A stretch of DNA of 5,919 bases from Burkholderiales bacterium. Lineage in GTDB: Bacteria > Pseudomonadota > Gammaproteobacteria > Burkholderiales > Chitinimonadaceae. Below the pieces are notes generated by a model that was not told the origin of the DNA, ran no database searches, and was given only the letters and a program-made list of their open reading frames with translations. Positions 1 through 5,919 of this stretch are shown piece by piece. Location of the stretch: NCBI GenBank assembly GCA_019234745.1, contig JAFAKZ010000299.1, positions 1 through 5,919 on the forward strand, read 5' to 3'. Position 1 is the first letter of the stretch; each line of letters begins with the position of its first letter. Both the position numbers and the translations under genes were made by a program.

Positions 1-887
1 CGCTCTTGGACAACGGCGACGAAGTGCTGGTGCCGGCGCCGGACTACCCGCTATGGACGGCCGCCGTCTCGCTTTCCGGCGGCACGGCACGGCACTACCT
101 GTGCGATGAAGCGAACGGCTGGCTGCCCGACCTCGACGACATCCGCGCCAAGATCACCGACACCACGCGCGCCATCGTGGTCATCAATCCGAATAATCCC
201 ACGGGCGCGCTCTACCCGGACGACGTGCTCAAGGGCATCGTGCAGATCGCGCGCGAGCACGGCCTGATCATCTATGCCGACGAAATCTACGACAAGACGC
301 TGTTCGACGGCGCCCGCCACACGTCCATCGCCTCGCTGTCGGACGACGTTTTCTGCGTTACCTTCGGCGGACTGTCGAAGAACTACCGCGCCTGCGGCTA
401 CCGCGCGGGCTGGATGATCCTCTCCGGCGACCGGCGCCACGCGCAGGACTATATCGACGGCCTCAATATCGTCGCCTCCATGCGACTGTGTGCCAATGTG
501 CCGGGTCAGTACGCCATCCAGACGGCCTTGGGCGGCTACCAGAGCATCGACGACCTGGTCGCGCCGCACGGCCGCCTCACGCGCCAGCGCGACCTGGCCT
601 GGGAACGGCTCACCGCTATCCCCGGCGTGAGCTGCGTGAAGCCCAAGGGCGCGCTCTACCTGTTCCCACGCCTGGACCCGAAGGTCTACCCCATCGCGGA
701 CGACCTCGCCTTCATCACGGAGCTCTTGGAAGAAGAGAAGGTACTCTTGGTGCAGGGCACGGGCTTCAACTGGCAGACGCCCGACCACCTGCGCGTCGTC
801 TTCCTGCCCCATATCGACGAGCTGGAAGAGGCGCTAGACCGCATCGAGCGCTTCTTGGCCGGCTACCGCAAGAGGCACGGCACATGA
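1..887 (+). CDS. alaA: Alanine-synthesising aminotransferase AlaA (glutamate-pyruvate), 5'-truncated
   Basis: This is a PLP-dependent class I/II aminotransferase, expected to transfer the amino group of glutamate to pyruvate to make alanine in the cytoplasm. The reading frame is open from the first bases of the window to TGA at 885-887; the TTG at 6 is an internal leucine codon, not a start. About 294 residues are present. E. coli AlaA is about 405 residues, so roughly the first 110 are missing. Visible fold-type I signatures are NPNNPTG (186-206), YADEIYD with the PLP-contacting Asp at 279-281, the SK-x-YR motif with the Schiff-base lysine at 378-380, and HLRVVFLP with the substrate-carboxylate arginine at 792-794. 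Segments such as VPAPDYPLWTAAVSLS, SMRLCANVPGQ and AIQTALGGYQS closely match what I remember of E. coli AlaA (YfbQ), which favours AlaA over general aspartate aminotransferases. The stop overlaps the next start (ATGA), indicating coupled translation. Confidence 0.93.
   Translation, partial: LLDNGDEVLVPAPDYPLWTAAVSLSGGTARHYLCDEANGWLPDLDDIRAKITDTTRAIVVINPNNPTGALYPDDVLKGIVQIAREHGLIIYADEIYDKTLFDGARHTSIASLSDDVFCVTFGGLSKNYRACGYRAGWMILSGDRRHAQDYIDGLNIVASMRLCANVPGQYAIQTALGGYQSIDDLVAPHGRLTRQRDLAWERLTAIPGVSCVKPKGALYLFPRLDPKVYPIADDLAFITELLEEEKVLLVQGTGFNWQTPDHLRVVFLPHIDELEEALDRIERFLAGYRKRHGT
870..875 (+). promoter_or_regulatory. Ribosome binding site for the membrane protein gene
   Basis: AAGAGG lies inside the end of alaA, 8 bases before the ATG at 884. 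This is a good Shine-Dalgarno match at normal spacing. It supports the start at 884 over the much longer upstream extension in the same frame, which would run through alaA. Confidence 0.6.
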
Positions 888-1372
888 GCCCTTCCTCCAG
901 AACGCCTTTGGCACGCCTTGTCATTGCGATCTACCTCGTGGTGCTCGGCTTGTGTTTCATACCGGACCTTTATCGAACCACCACGACAACCACGCCTTCC
1001 CATCAAGAAGTATCGCGCGATGACAAAGGCACGGTGACCATTACGCGGACTGGTGCACTTGTGACGCACACCTGGCAATCCACCGTCAGCATATACCTCC
1101 TCTGCATACCCGCCGGGCTGACGCTGCTGACTCGCTCGCGCCGGGCATACCAAGTCGTGCGAGTTACCCTGCTGGCGCTGGGTGGTTTCTGTACTTTGGC
1201 TGGCGAGGCTGCATGGATCGGCTTCAGCCAGTTTACCCTGGGGCCAATTTCGCTGGTGCCAGACGGCCCCAGCTTGCTGGAGTTGGCACTGCCAATCAGC
1301 CTGATCCTATGCGGGCTGCTAGTGCGCAGCCACGACCGCCACCCCACATTGAATACGAACCCCGCCGTATGA
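884..1372 (+). CDS. Four-helix integral membrane protein of unknown function
   Basis: I do not recognise this 162-residue protein. Hydrophobic segments at about residues 9-27, 66-83, 91-114 and 130-147 predict four membrane helices. Between helices 1 and 2 lies a polar stretch of about 38 residues (28-65) that begins with six threonines in a row (32-37) and is rich in charged residues. The C-terminal tail after residue 148 is polar and short. No catalytic motif is visible. The ATG overlaps the alaA stop as ATGA and has AAGAGG eight bases upstream. The TGA stop overlaps the next gene's ATG in the same way, so the gene sits in a translationally coupled chain. By hand count bases 901-1080 are 55% GC (99/180), lower than the neighbouring amino-acid genes appear. 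This fits either a membrane protein's composition or a later acquisition. Reality of the gene is supported by the two overlaps and coherent hydrophobicity; function is unknown. Confidence 0.78.
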   Translation: MSPSSRTPLARLVIAIYLVVLGLCFIPDLYRTTTTTTPSHQEVSRDDKGTVTITRTGALVTHTWQSTVSIYLLCIPAGLTLLTRSRRAYQVVRVTLLALGGFCTLAGEAAWIGFSQFTLGPISLVPDGPSLLELALPISLILCGLLVRSHDRHPTLNTNPAV

Positions 1373-1809
1373 ACATCATCCGCATTACGTCCGACCAACG
1401 CGATATTGTCGAGCCTACCTGGCTTGCTCGCGCCGAAGCCGTACACCGTGAGCTGCGCCCGCATCTCTCCAGCGACTACGCCGAACAGATGGCCGGCATC
1501 TTCGCCGACGGCGGCGAGATGATCGTGGCCGTCGATGGCGAGGAAGTGCGCGGGGTTGCCGTGTACCGGGTGTTTCGTGATACCTTCAGTGGACGCAAGC
1601 TCTACGTCGACGATCTCGTCACGACCTCCGCCCGGCGCTCACAAGGCGTCGGCAAGCTGTTGCTCGACTGGCTCAAACAGGAAGCCAGCCGCCGCCAGGC
1701 CGCCAATCTGATGCTGGACTCCGGCACCCAACGCACGGAAGCGCACCGCTTCTATTTCCGCGAGGGGCTGGTCATCCCGTCTTTCAATTTCAGAATATCG
1801 ATTGATTAG
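1369..1809 (+). CDS. GNAT-family N-acetyltransferase
   Basis: This 146-residue single-domain protein should transfer an acetyl group from acetyl-CoA to an amine; the substrate cannot be told from the sequence. The acetyl-CoA pyrophosphate-binding signature (Q/R-x-x-G-x-G/A) is R90-S-Q-G93-V-G95, preceded by the usual beta-4 strand LYVDDLVT (78-85). The C-terminal part has LMLDSGTQRTEAHRFYFREG (114-133), the typical beta-5/helix region in which a Tyr (Y129) often serves as general acid. Length is normal for GNATs. The start at 1369 is chosen because the ATGA overlap with the membrane protein stop, and the GNAT-like N-terminus, begin there. An in-frame ATG at 1213 would overlap the previous gene by 160 bases and add residues unrelated to the fold. 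No clear Shine-Dalgarno precedes 1369, so translation probably depends on coupling to the upstream gene. Confidence 0.88.
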   Translation: MNIIRITSDQRDIVEPTWLARAEAVHRELRPHLSSDYAEQMAGIFADGGEMIVAVDGEEVRGVAVYRVFRDTFSGRKLYVDDLVTTSARRSQGVGKLLLDWLKQEASRRQAANLMLDSGTQRTEAHRFYFREGLVIPSFNFRISID

Positions 1810-1818
1810 GTAAGTCAC

Positions 1819-3144
1819 ATGAAACCTATCCAAATAGGTCTATTGGGGTTTGGTACGGTCGGATCCGGTGTCGCCAAGGTCTTGGCGCGCAATGCCGAGG
1901 AAATCGGCCGCCGCGCCGGTCGCGCCATCGAAGTGAAACGCGTGGGCGTGCGCAATATCGCCAAGGCGCGAGCTGCTGCACCGGCCGCCGTGGTGGAAGG
2001 CATTGCCTTCGGCGACAATATGCATGCGCTGGTGGACGACCCGGACATCGACATCATTTGCGAACTGATCGGCGGCACTACCCTGGCGCTCGACCTGGTT
2101 TTGCGCGCCATCGAGAACGGCAAGCATGTGGTGACGGCCAACAAGGCGCTACTCGCCACCCACGGCAACGAAATCTTCGCCGCCGCCCAGCGCCGCGGCG
2201 TGATGGTGACCTTCGAGGCGGCCGTCGCCGGCGGCATCCCCATCATCAAGGCGCTGCGCGAGGGTCTCACGGCCAACCGCATCGAATGGATCGCCGGCAT
2301 CATCAACGGCACCTCGAACTTCATCCTGACGGAGATGCGCGAGAAGGGTGCGGCCTTTGGCGACGTACTGGCGCAGGCGCAGAAGCTCGGTTACGCGGAA
2401 GCCGACCCGACCTTCGACATCGGCGGGCACGATGCAGCGCACAAGCTCACCATCCTGGCCGCGCTCGCCTTCGGCATCCCCATGCAGTTCGACAAGGCCT
2501 ATTTGGAAGGCATTGCGACGCTGACGCAGGAAGACATCGCCTACGCCGAGCAGTTGGGATATCGCATCAAGCTGCTCGGCATCACCAAGCGCAAGCCCAA
2601 CGGCATCGAGCTACGCGTACACCCGACACTGGTACCCGCCAAGCGCATCATCGCCAATGTCGAAGGCGTGATGAATGCAGTGGTCGTGCAGGGCGACGTG
2701 GTGGGCCAGACGCTCTACTCCGGCCGCGGCGCCGGCTCCGAGCCGACCGCATCTGCGGTAGTGGCCGACCTGGTGGACGTCACGCGCCTGCTCACGGCCG
2801 ACCCCGAGCACCGCGTACCGCACCTGGCATTCCAGCCCGATCGCTTGTCTGACCTGCCCATCCTACCCATCGAGGAAGTGGAGACGAGCTACTACCTGCG
2901 CCTGCGCGCGCACGACCGCCCCGGCGTAATGGCCGATATCACCCGCATCCTGGCCGACCTCAGCATCTCCATCGATGCGATGATGCAGAAGGAGCCCGAC
3001 GAGGGTGAGCAGATCGTCGACATCATCATCCTTACCCACGTGGCCAAGGAACGCAGCGTGGACACGGCCATCCAGCTGATCGAAGGCATGCCGACGATCG
3101 CGGGCAACGTGACCAAGCTGCGTCTAGAGAATCTCGACAAGTAG
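1819..3144 (+). CDS. hom: Homoserine dehydrogenase with C-terminal ACT domain
   Basis: The enzyme reduces aspartate semialdehyde to homoserine with NAD(P)H, the branch point to threonine and methionine, in the cytoplasm. The 441-residue protein has the full monofunctional architecture. A Rossmann nucleotide-binding domain carries G10-F-G12-T-V-G15. VTANKAL holds K109, and NGTSNF is at 163-168. The homoserine dehydrogenase catalytic block GYAEADPTFDIGGHDAAHK (191-209) has E194, D200, D205 and K209 in the same spacing as E208, D214, D219 and K223 of the yeast enzyme. From about residue 357 (YYLRLRAHDRPGVMADI) to the end lies an ACT domain, which in this family usually mediates feedback inhibition by threonine. 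There is no aspartokinase fusion, unlike E. coli ThrA. The start lies 9 bases after the preceding GNAT stop, with a weak AGG at 1808-1810. The N-terminus MKPIQIGLLGFGTVG is typical for the family. Confidence 0.97.
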   Translation: MKPIQIGLLGFGTVGSGVAKVLARNAEEIGRRAGRAIEVKRVGVRNIAKARAAAPAAVVEGIAFGDNMHALVDDPDIDIICELIGGTTLALDLVLRAIENGKHVVTANKALLATHGNEIFAAAQRRGVMVTFEAAVAGGIPIIKALREGLTANRIEWIAGIINGTSNFILTEMREKGAAFGDVLAQAQKLGYAEADPTFDIGGHDAAHKLTILAALAFGIPMQFDKAYLEGIATLTQEDIAYAEQLGYRIKLLGITKRKPNGIELRVHPTLVPAKRIIANVEGVMNAVVVQGDVVGQTLYSGRGAGSEPTASAVVADLVDVTRLLTADPEHRVPHLAFQPDRLSDLPILPIEEVETSYYLRLRAHDRPGVMADITRILADLSISIDAMMQKEPDEGEQIVDIIILTHVAKERSVDTAIQLIEGMPTIAGNVTKLRLENLDK

Positions 3145-3159
3145 GACAGTGTTAGAAAC

Positions 3160-3663
3160 ATGAGTACCCCGAATTTCCGCTACGCGACCGAGGCAGACCT
3201 GCCCGAGATCGTCCGCATCTATAACAGCACCGTCGCCTCGCGCCTGGTGACGGCCGACCTGGAGCCCGTGAGCGTGGAGTCGCGCCGCGCCTGGTTTGCC
3301 GCGCACACGCCGGACCGGCACCCGCTGTGGGTGATCGAGGCCGATGGCCAGATACTGGGCTGGGTCAGCCTCTCCGCCTTCTACGGCCGCCCGGCCTATG
3401 ACGCGACGAGCGAGATCAGCGTCTACCTGGACGAGGCGGCGCGCGGCCGGGGCTTGGGGCGTACCGCCGTGGAATACGCCACGGCAGCCTGCCCGGCCCT
3501 GGGTATCAAGACGCTGCTGGGCTTTATCTTCTCCCATAACGAACCGAGCCTGAAGCTGTTCGAGAAGCTGGGCTACGAGCGCTGGGCGCATCTGCCCAAT
3601 GTGGCGGAACTGGATGGGGTGGAGCGCTCGCTGGATATCTTGGGCTTGCGGCTAAGCGAGTAG
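3160..3663 (+). CDS. GNAT acetyltransferase, phosphinothricin/methionine-sulfoximine type
   Basis: This 167-residue protein resembles the PAT/MnaT (YncA) branch of GNAT enzymes, which N-acetylate glutamate analogues such as phosphinothricin, methionine sulfoximine or related amino acids. Branch-typical features are the N-terminal RYATEADLPEIVRIYN (7-22), the strand SEISVYLDEAARGRG (84-98) with E85, the acetyl-CoA loop R95-G-R-G98-L-G100, and the C-terminal block FIFSHNEPSLKLFEKLGY (122-139), with N127, S130 and the EKLGY turn. Length is usual for the family. It starts 15 bases after hom with only a distant AGGA (3143-3146), so it is probably co-transcribed with hom. The physiological substrate is not known. 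Acetylation of an amino acid or analogue would fit the amino-acid operon, but that is inference. It is not a close duplicate of the other GNAT in this window; the two share only the generic motif. Confidence 0.88.
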   Translation: MSTPNFRYATEADLPEIVRIYNSTVASRLVTADLEPVSVESRRAWFAAHTPDRHPLWVIEADGQILGWVSLSAFYGRPAYDATSEISVYLDEAARGRGLGRTAVEYATAACPALGIKTLLGFIFSHNEPSLKLFEKLGYERWAHLPNVAELDGVERSLDILGLRLSE

Positions 3664-3668
3664 CCCGT

Positions 3669-3749
3669 AGGTAGGGTAGAGCGTAGCGAAACCCAACATC
3701 CCAGTGTCGACCGGACCATTGTTGGGTTTCTCTGCGCTCTGCCCAACCT
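3669..3749. repeat. Imperfect palindromic intergenic repeat (REP/MITE-like)
   Basis: Two 30-base arms, 3669-3698 and 3720-3749, are reverse complements at 26 of 30 positions. They are separated by a 21-base spacer (3699-3719). The arms end inward in a perfect AAACCCAACA / TGTTGGGTTT pair and outward in AGGTaGGG / CCCaACCT. The element fills most of the 129-base gap between the acetyltransferase and thrC and starts 5 bases after the stop. As RNA it would form a long hairpin. There is no T-run after the second arm, so a classic intrinsic terminator is not supported. The sequence style (GTAGGTTGGG...AGCG...AAACCCAACA) resembles dispersed palindromes I recall from many proteobacterial intergenic regions, but copy number cannot be judged from one window. 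Confidence 0.8.
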
Positions 3750-3792
3750 GCGCGGGCTGCATGGCACGATCAATAGCATCAGAAAGCAGACG

Positions 3793-5205
3793 ATGAACTA
3801 CATCAGCACCCGCGGCGGCATGGCCGCGCAGCAATTCACCGACATCCTGCTTGGCGGCCTGGCTCCGGACGGGGGCCTGGTCGTACCTGATCGCTATCCG
3901 CATATTGACCATGCCACCCTCACCGCTTGGCGCGAACTGAGCTACCCGGCGCTGGCCTTCGAGATCGTCTCGCGCTTCGCCACCGATGTCCCGACCGACG
4001 AGGTGCGGCGCCTGGTTCATGCCGCCTATACGAAGGATGTGTTCGGCACGGACGACATCACGCCGCTGACGGAACTGGAACCGGGCCTGCACCTGCTGCA
4101 CCTGTCGAACGGCCCCACGCTGGCGTTCAAGGACATCGCCATGCAGTTGCTGGGCCATCTGTTCGAATACGTGCTCGCGAAGCGCAATGAAACGATCAAT
4201 ATCGTGGGTGCGACCTCGGGCGACACGGGCTCGGCCGCCGAATACGCCATGCGCAGCAAGCGCGGCGTGAACGTGTTCATGCTATCGCCGCACGGCCGCA
4301 TGAGCCCGTTCCAGCGCGCGCAGATGTTCAGCCTGCCGGATGCGAATATCCACAACCTGGCGGCCGAAGGCACCTTCGACGACTGCCAGGACATCGTGAA
4401 GGCCATCAATAACGACGCCGCCTTCAAGGCGCGTTACAAAATCGGCGCCGTGAACTCCATCAACTGGGGCCGCGTGGTGGCGCAAGTCGTGTACTACTTC
4501 CGCGCCTACCTCAAGGTCGCGACTGCGATCGGCGAACCGGTCGACTTCGTTGTGCCGTCAGGCAACTTCGGCAATATCTGCGCCGGCCATATCGCGCGCC
4601 AGATGGGCTTGCCCGTGGGCAAGCTGGTGGTGGCCACCAATGAGAACGACGTGTTGGACGAATTCTTCCGCACCGGCCTCTACCGCGTGCGCACCTCGGC
4701 CAATACGCATGCGACGTCCAGCCCCTCCATGGACATTTCCAAGGCCTCGAACCTGGAGCGCTTCGTGTTCGACCTGATCGGCCGCGACGGGGCGGAACTC
4801 GCGCGCCTATGGCATGAGGTCGATAACACAGGGGGCTTTGACCTGAGCAAGACACCTTACTTCACGCGCATGGTGGGTGAATTTGGTTTCTCCTCCGGCA
4901 AGAGCACGCACACAGACCGCATCGCCACCATCCGCTCAGCCAAACAAGACTGGAACGTGATCGTCGACCCGCACACGGCCGACGGCATCAAGGTGGCCCT
5001 GGAAGCGCGCCGCCCCGGCGTGCCCATGGTGACGCTGGAAACGGCCCTGCCCGCCAAGTTCGAATCGACCATCGTCGAAGCCTTGGGTGAGAAGCCGCCG
5101 CGCCCGGCTGAGCTGGCCGACCTGGAAAGCCGACCGCAACGATCGACCGTGGTGCCGAACGACGCCGACGCGGTGAAAGCCATCATTAGCACGACGCTTG
5201 GTTGA
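3793..5205 (+). CDS. thrC: Threonine synthase
   Basis: The enzyme converts O-phosphohomoserine to threonine and phosphate using PLP, the last step of threonine synthesis. The 470-residue protein begins with MNYISTRGG, the family's typical N-terminus, which fixes the start at 3793 although only a weak AGAAAG precedes it. Residues about 1-80 form the threonine synthase N-terminal domain. The PLP lysine is K113 in LAFKD. The glycine/serine-rich phosphate-binding loop GATSGDTGSAAEYAM starts at 139, and SGNFGN (256-261) is a second cofactor-contacting motif. The length is longer than E. coli ThrC (about 428) and fits the long class that includes yeast and many betaproteobacterial enzymes. It lies 129 bases behind the second acetyltransferase, so it may share the hom transcript or use its own promoter; I see no convincing promoter in the gap. 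Homoserine kinase, which makes its substrate, is not present here. Confidence 0.97.
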   Translation: MNYISTRGGMAAQQFTDILLGGLAPDGGLVVPDRYPHIDHATLTAWRELSYPALAFEIVSRFATDVPTDEVRRLVHAAYTKDVFGTDDITPLTELEPGLHLLHLSNGPTLAFKDIAMQLLGHLFEYVLAKRNETINIVGATSGDTGSAAEYAMRSKRGVNVFMLSPHGRMSPFQRAQMFSLPDANIHNLAAEGTFDDCQDIVKAINNDAAFKARYKIGAVNSINWGRVVAQVVYYFRAYLKVATAIGEPVDFVVPSGNFGNICAGHIARQMGLPVGKLVVATNENDVLDEFFRTGLYRVRTSANTHATSSPSMDISKASNLERFVFDLIGRDGAELARLWHEVDNTGGFDLSKTPYFTRMVGEFGFSSGKSTHTDRIATIRSAKQDWNVIVDPHTADGIKVALEARRPGVPMVTLETALPAKFESTIVEALGEKPPRPAELADLESRPQRSTVVPNDADAVKAIISTTLG

Positions 5206-5236
5206 GTTCGCCGCCAGTACCTGCATCCGTCCGTCA

Positions 5237-5306
5237 CCCTATAGGGGAAAATCCGGCATCCAGGCGCTAGCCTGAAGGCTGGACCCCCCATACGGGAGGA
5301 TACGGC
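5237..5306 (+). promoter_or_regulatory. Candidate regulatory leader with a repeated motif and possible hairpins
   Basis: The 102-base gap after thrC contains a 10-base perfect palindrome CCCTATAGGG (5237-5246). It also contains two related 17-base copies, ATAGGGGAAAATCCGGC (5241-5257) and ATACGGGAGGATACGGC (5290-5306), which match at 13 of 17 positions. Each copy is preceded by an ACCC-type run. The second copy covers the ribosome binding site. Nested pairing is possible: 5237-5242 with 5290-5296 (one bulged C), GGGG 5244-5247 with the C-run 5284-5289, and TCCAG 5259-5263 with CTGGA 5279-5283. This fold would hide the GGG of the Shine-Dalgarno. A competing hairpin pairs 5267-5272 with 5277-5282 around a TGAA loop. 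It could be a paired operator or a translational control element; I recognise no named riboswitch. No clear -35/-10 pair is visible. Confidence 0.35.
5294..5300 (+). promoter_or_regulatory. Strong ribosome binding site for the exported protein gene
   Basis: GGGAGGA lies 7 bases before the ATG at 5308. It is the best Shine-Dalgarno match in the window and decides the start. It is also where the possible leader pairing would act. Confidence 0.75.
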
Positions 5307-5307
5307 T

Positions 5308-5919
5308 ATGAATATACGTCTAGCGGGCCTTGTACTCGTACTGAGCGGGATCAGTACGGGTGCCCTCGCCTACGGCAACGCAGACTACGACTACGTCTTC
5401 AACTGGGCCGAACAGCGCCTGCCGCAGTTCTTCTCTCCGCCCAATCAGCCTTCGAAAACGGCGTCCGTATTCTATTACCGCTACTACCCCGGCACGGGCA
5501 TTTACGTGGGTGTCAACACGGCCACCTTCGGCGCCGTCACCGACCGCCACGCCTTCTTCCTTGCGCCGAACCAGCCGCTGGCAGACTTGGGGCCCTTCAG
5601 CACCTACGCCAATGAAGCCATGGCTGCCAATGGCATCACGGCGAGCGCGAACGGCACGGTAGCGACCGGCAAACCCCTGGTCGGCGCAACGGTAACAATC
5701 AAGGACGCCAAGGGCGCAAGCAGGAAGGGAACGACGGTCGCGGACGGCAGCTACCTGATCGACACCAGCGGCATGACCTCACCGTACCTCGTACAGGCTG
5801 TTCCCGCCAGCGGCAGCGGCGTGTACAGCGTCAGCGCCGATACGAACGCCTACACGACGATGAATGTCACGCCGCTCACCGACTTGATGGTGCGCACCTG
5901 GTACGGCGTACAAGGTAGC
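5308..5919 (+). CDS. Exported protein of unknown function with carboxypeptidase-regulatory-like domain, 3'-truncated
   Basis: The frame is open for 204 codons to the window end with no stop, so only the N-terminal part is seen. Residues 1-21 form a signal peptide: R4, a hydrophobic core (5-15) and an ALA cleavage site before Y22, so the product should leave the cytoplasm via Sec. Residues about 24-88 are a compact aromatic-rich module with DYDYVFNWAEQ (26-36), PQFFSP (39-44), FYYRYYPGTGIYVGV (55-69) and FFLAP (83-87). I recall similar modules in other proteobacterial secreted proteins of unknown function. From about 113 a beta-sandwich of the carboxypeptidase-regulatory/Ig-like type follows: GTVATGKPLVGATVTIKDAKG (starting at 116), then TTVADGSYLID. 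This kind of domain usually serves structure or surface binding. The role of the whole protein is unknown. It has its own strong ribosome binding site 102 bases after thrC and is probably not functionally part of the amino-acid genes. Confidence 0.85.
   Translation, partial: MNIRLAGLVLVLSGISTGALAYGNADYDYVFNWAEQRLPQFFSPPNQPSKTASVFYYRYYPGTGIYVGVNTATFGAVTDRHAFFLAPNQPLADLGPFSTYANEAMAANGITASANGTVATGKPLVGATVTIKDAKGASRKGTTVADGSYLIDTSGMTSPYLVQAVPASGSGVYSVSADTNAYTTMNVTPLTDLMVRTWYGVQGS

Noticed and set aside
51..812. Long open frame of 253 codons on the minus strand opposite alaA
   Set aside because: It lies wholly opposite a well-supported aminotransferase; the translation is Val/Ala/Arg/Asp-rich without any family signature, as expected for an antisense frame in GC-rich DNA.
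1213..1368. In-frame N-terminal extension of the first GNAT from the ATG at 1213
   Set aside because: It would overlap the membrane protein gene by 160 bases and adds a Pro/Arg-rich stretch not expected in a GNAT; the ATGA overlap at 1369 gives a normal-length protein.
1815..2324. Minus-strand open frame of 169 codons opposite the start of hom
   Set aside because: It is fully antisense to the Rossmann domain of hom, with Ser/Ala/Arg-rich low-information translation and no ribosome site or neighbours on that strand.
2058..2852. Second + strand frame of 264 codons inside hom
   Set aside because: The translation is dominated by Arg, His and Gly, typical of an out-of-frame read of GC-rich coding DNA, while the hom frame carries all the catalytic motifs.
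3762..3777. Possible sigma-54 promoter (TGGCACG...AGC) before thrC
   Set aside because: The GG and GC elements are one base further apart than the strict sigma-54 spacing, and the -12 box is a poor match (ATAGC rather than TTGC).
3664..3792. Intrinsic transcription terminator after the second acetyltransferase
   Set aside because: The palindrome can form a hairpin but no run of T follows the second arm; the repeat explanation fits better, so no terminator is annotated.
5202..5245. Sigma-70 promoter made of TTGAGT (5202) and TATAGG (5240)
   Set aside because: The spacing between the two hexamers is 32 bases, far from the usual 16-18, and no better -35 box lies at the right distance.
5360..5662. 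Alternative + strand frame of 100 codons within the exported protein gene
   Set aside because: It is an out-of-frame Thr/Pro/Ser/Arg-rich translation; the frame from 5308 has a signal peptide, a strong ribosome site and recognisable domains.

Overview
The window looks like a GC-rich proteobacterial chromosome. A betaproteobacterium (Burkholderiales or Neisseriales-like) is my best guess, because an AlaA/AlaT-type aminotransferase followed by homoserine dehydrogenase (hom) and a long (470 aa) threonine synthase (thrC) is an arrangement I associate with that class. This placement is inferred from gene order and protein appearance, not from a search.

Layout, all on the + strand: (1) the 3' part of alaA, truncated by the window start, to 887; (2) a four-helix membrane protein of unknown function, 884-1372; (3) a GNAT acetyltransferase, 1369-1809; (4) hom, 1819-3144; (5) a second GNAT acetyltransferase of the phosphinothricin/methionine-sulfoximine type, 3160-3663; (6) a 129-base gap occupied mostly by an imperfect palindromic repeat, 3669-3749; (7) thrC, 3793-5205; (8) a 102-base gap with two similar GC-rich motifs and possible RNA pairing around the ribosome binding site; (9) the start of a gene for an exported protein of unknown function, 5308 onward, cut by the window end. 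No stretch of 300 bases or more lacks a gene, and I see no RNA genes, IS elements or CRISPR arrays.

Functionally, AlaA makes alanine from pyruvate and glutamate. Hom and ThrC carry out the homoserine-forming and threonine-forming steps of the aspartate family pathway. Homoserine kinase, which acts between them, is not in the window and must be encoded elsewhere. The first three genes are joined by two ATGA stop/start overlaps, hom follows after 9 bases and the second GNAT after 15 bases, so alaA through the second GNAT reads as one operon. thrC may be in it too, unless the palindrome interferes. The membrane protein and the two acetyltransferases look like accessory genes inserted between conserved amino-acid genes.

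Most of the window is ordinary core metabolism. The points worth a second look are the palindromic repeat before thrC, the leader region of the exported protein, that protein's N-terminal domain, and the coupled accessory genes inside the amino-acid operon. I found no convincing sign of an entirely new system.
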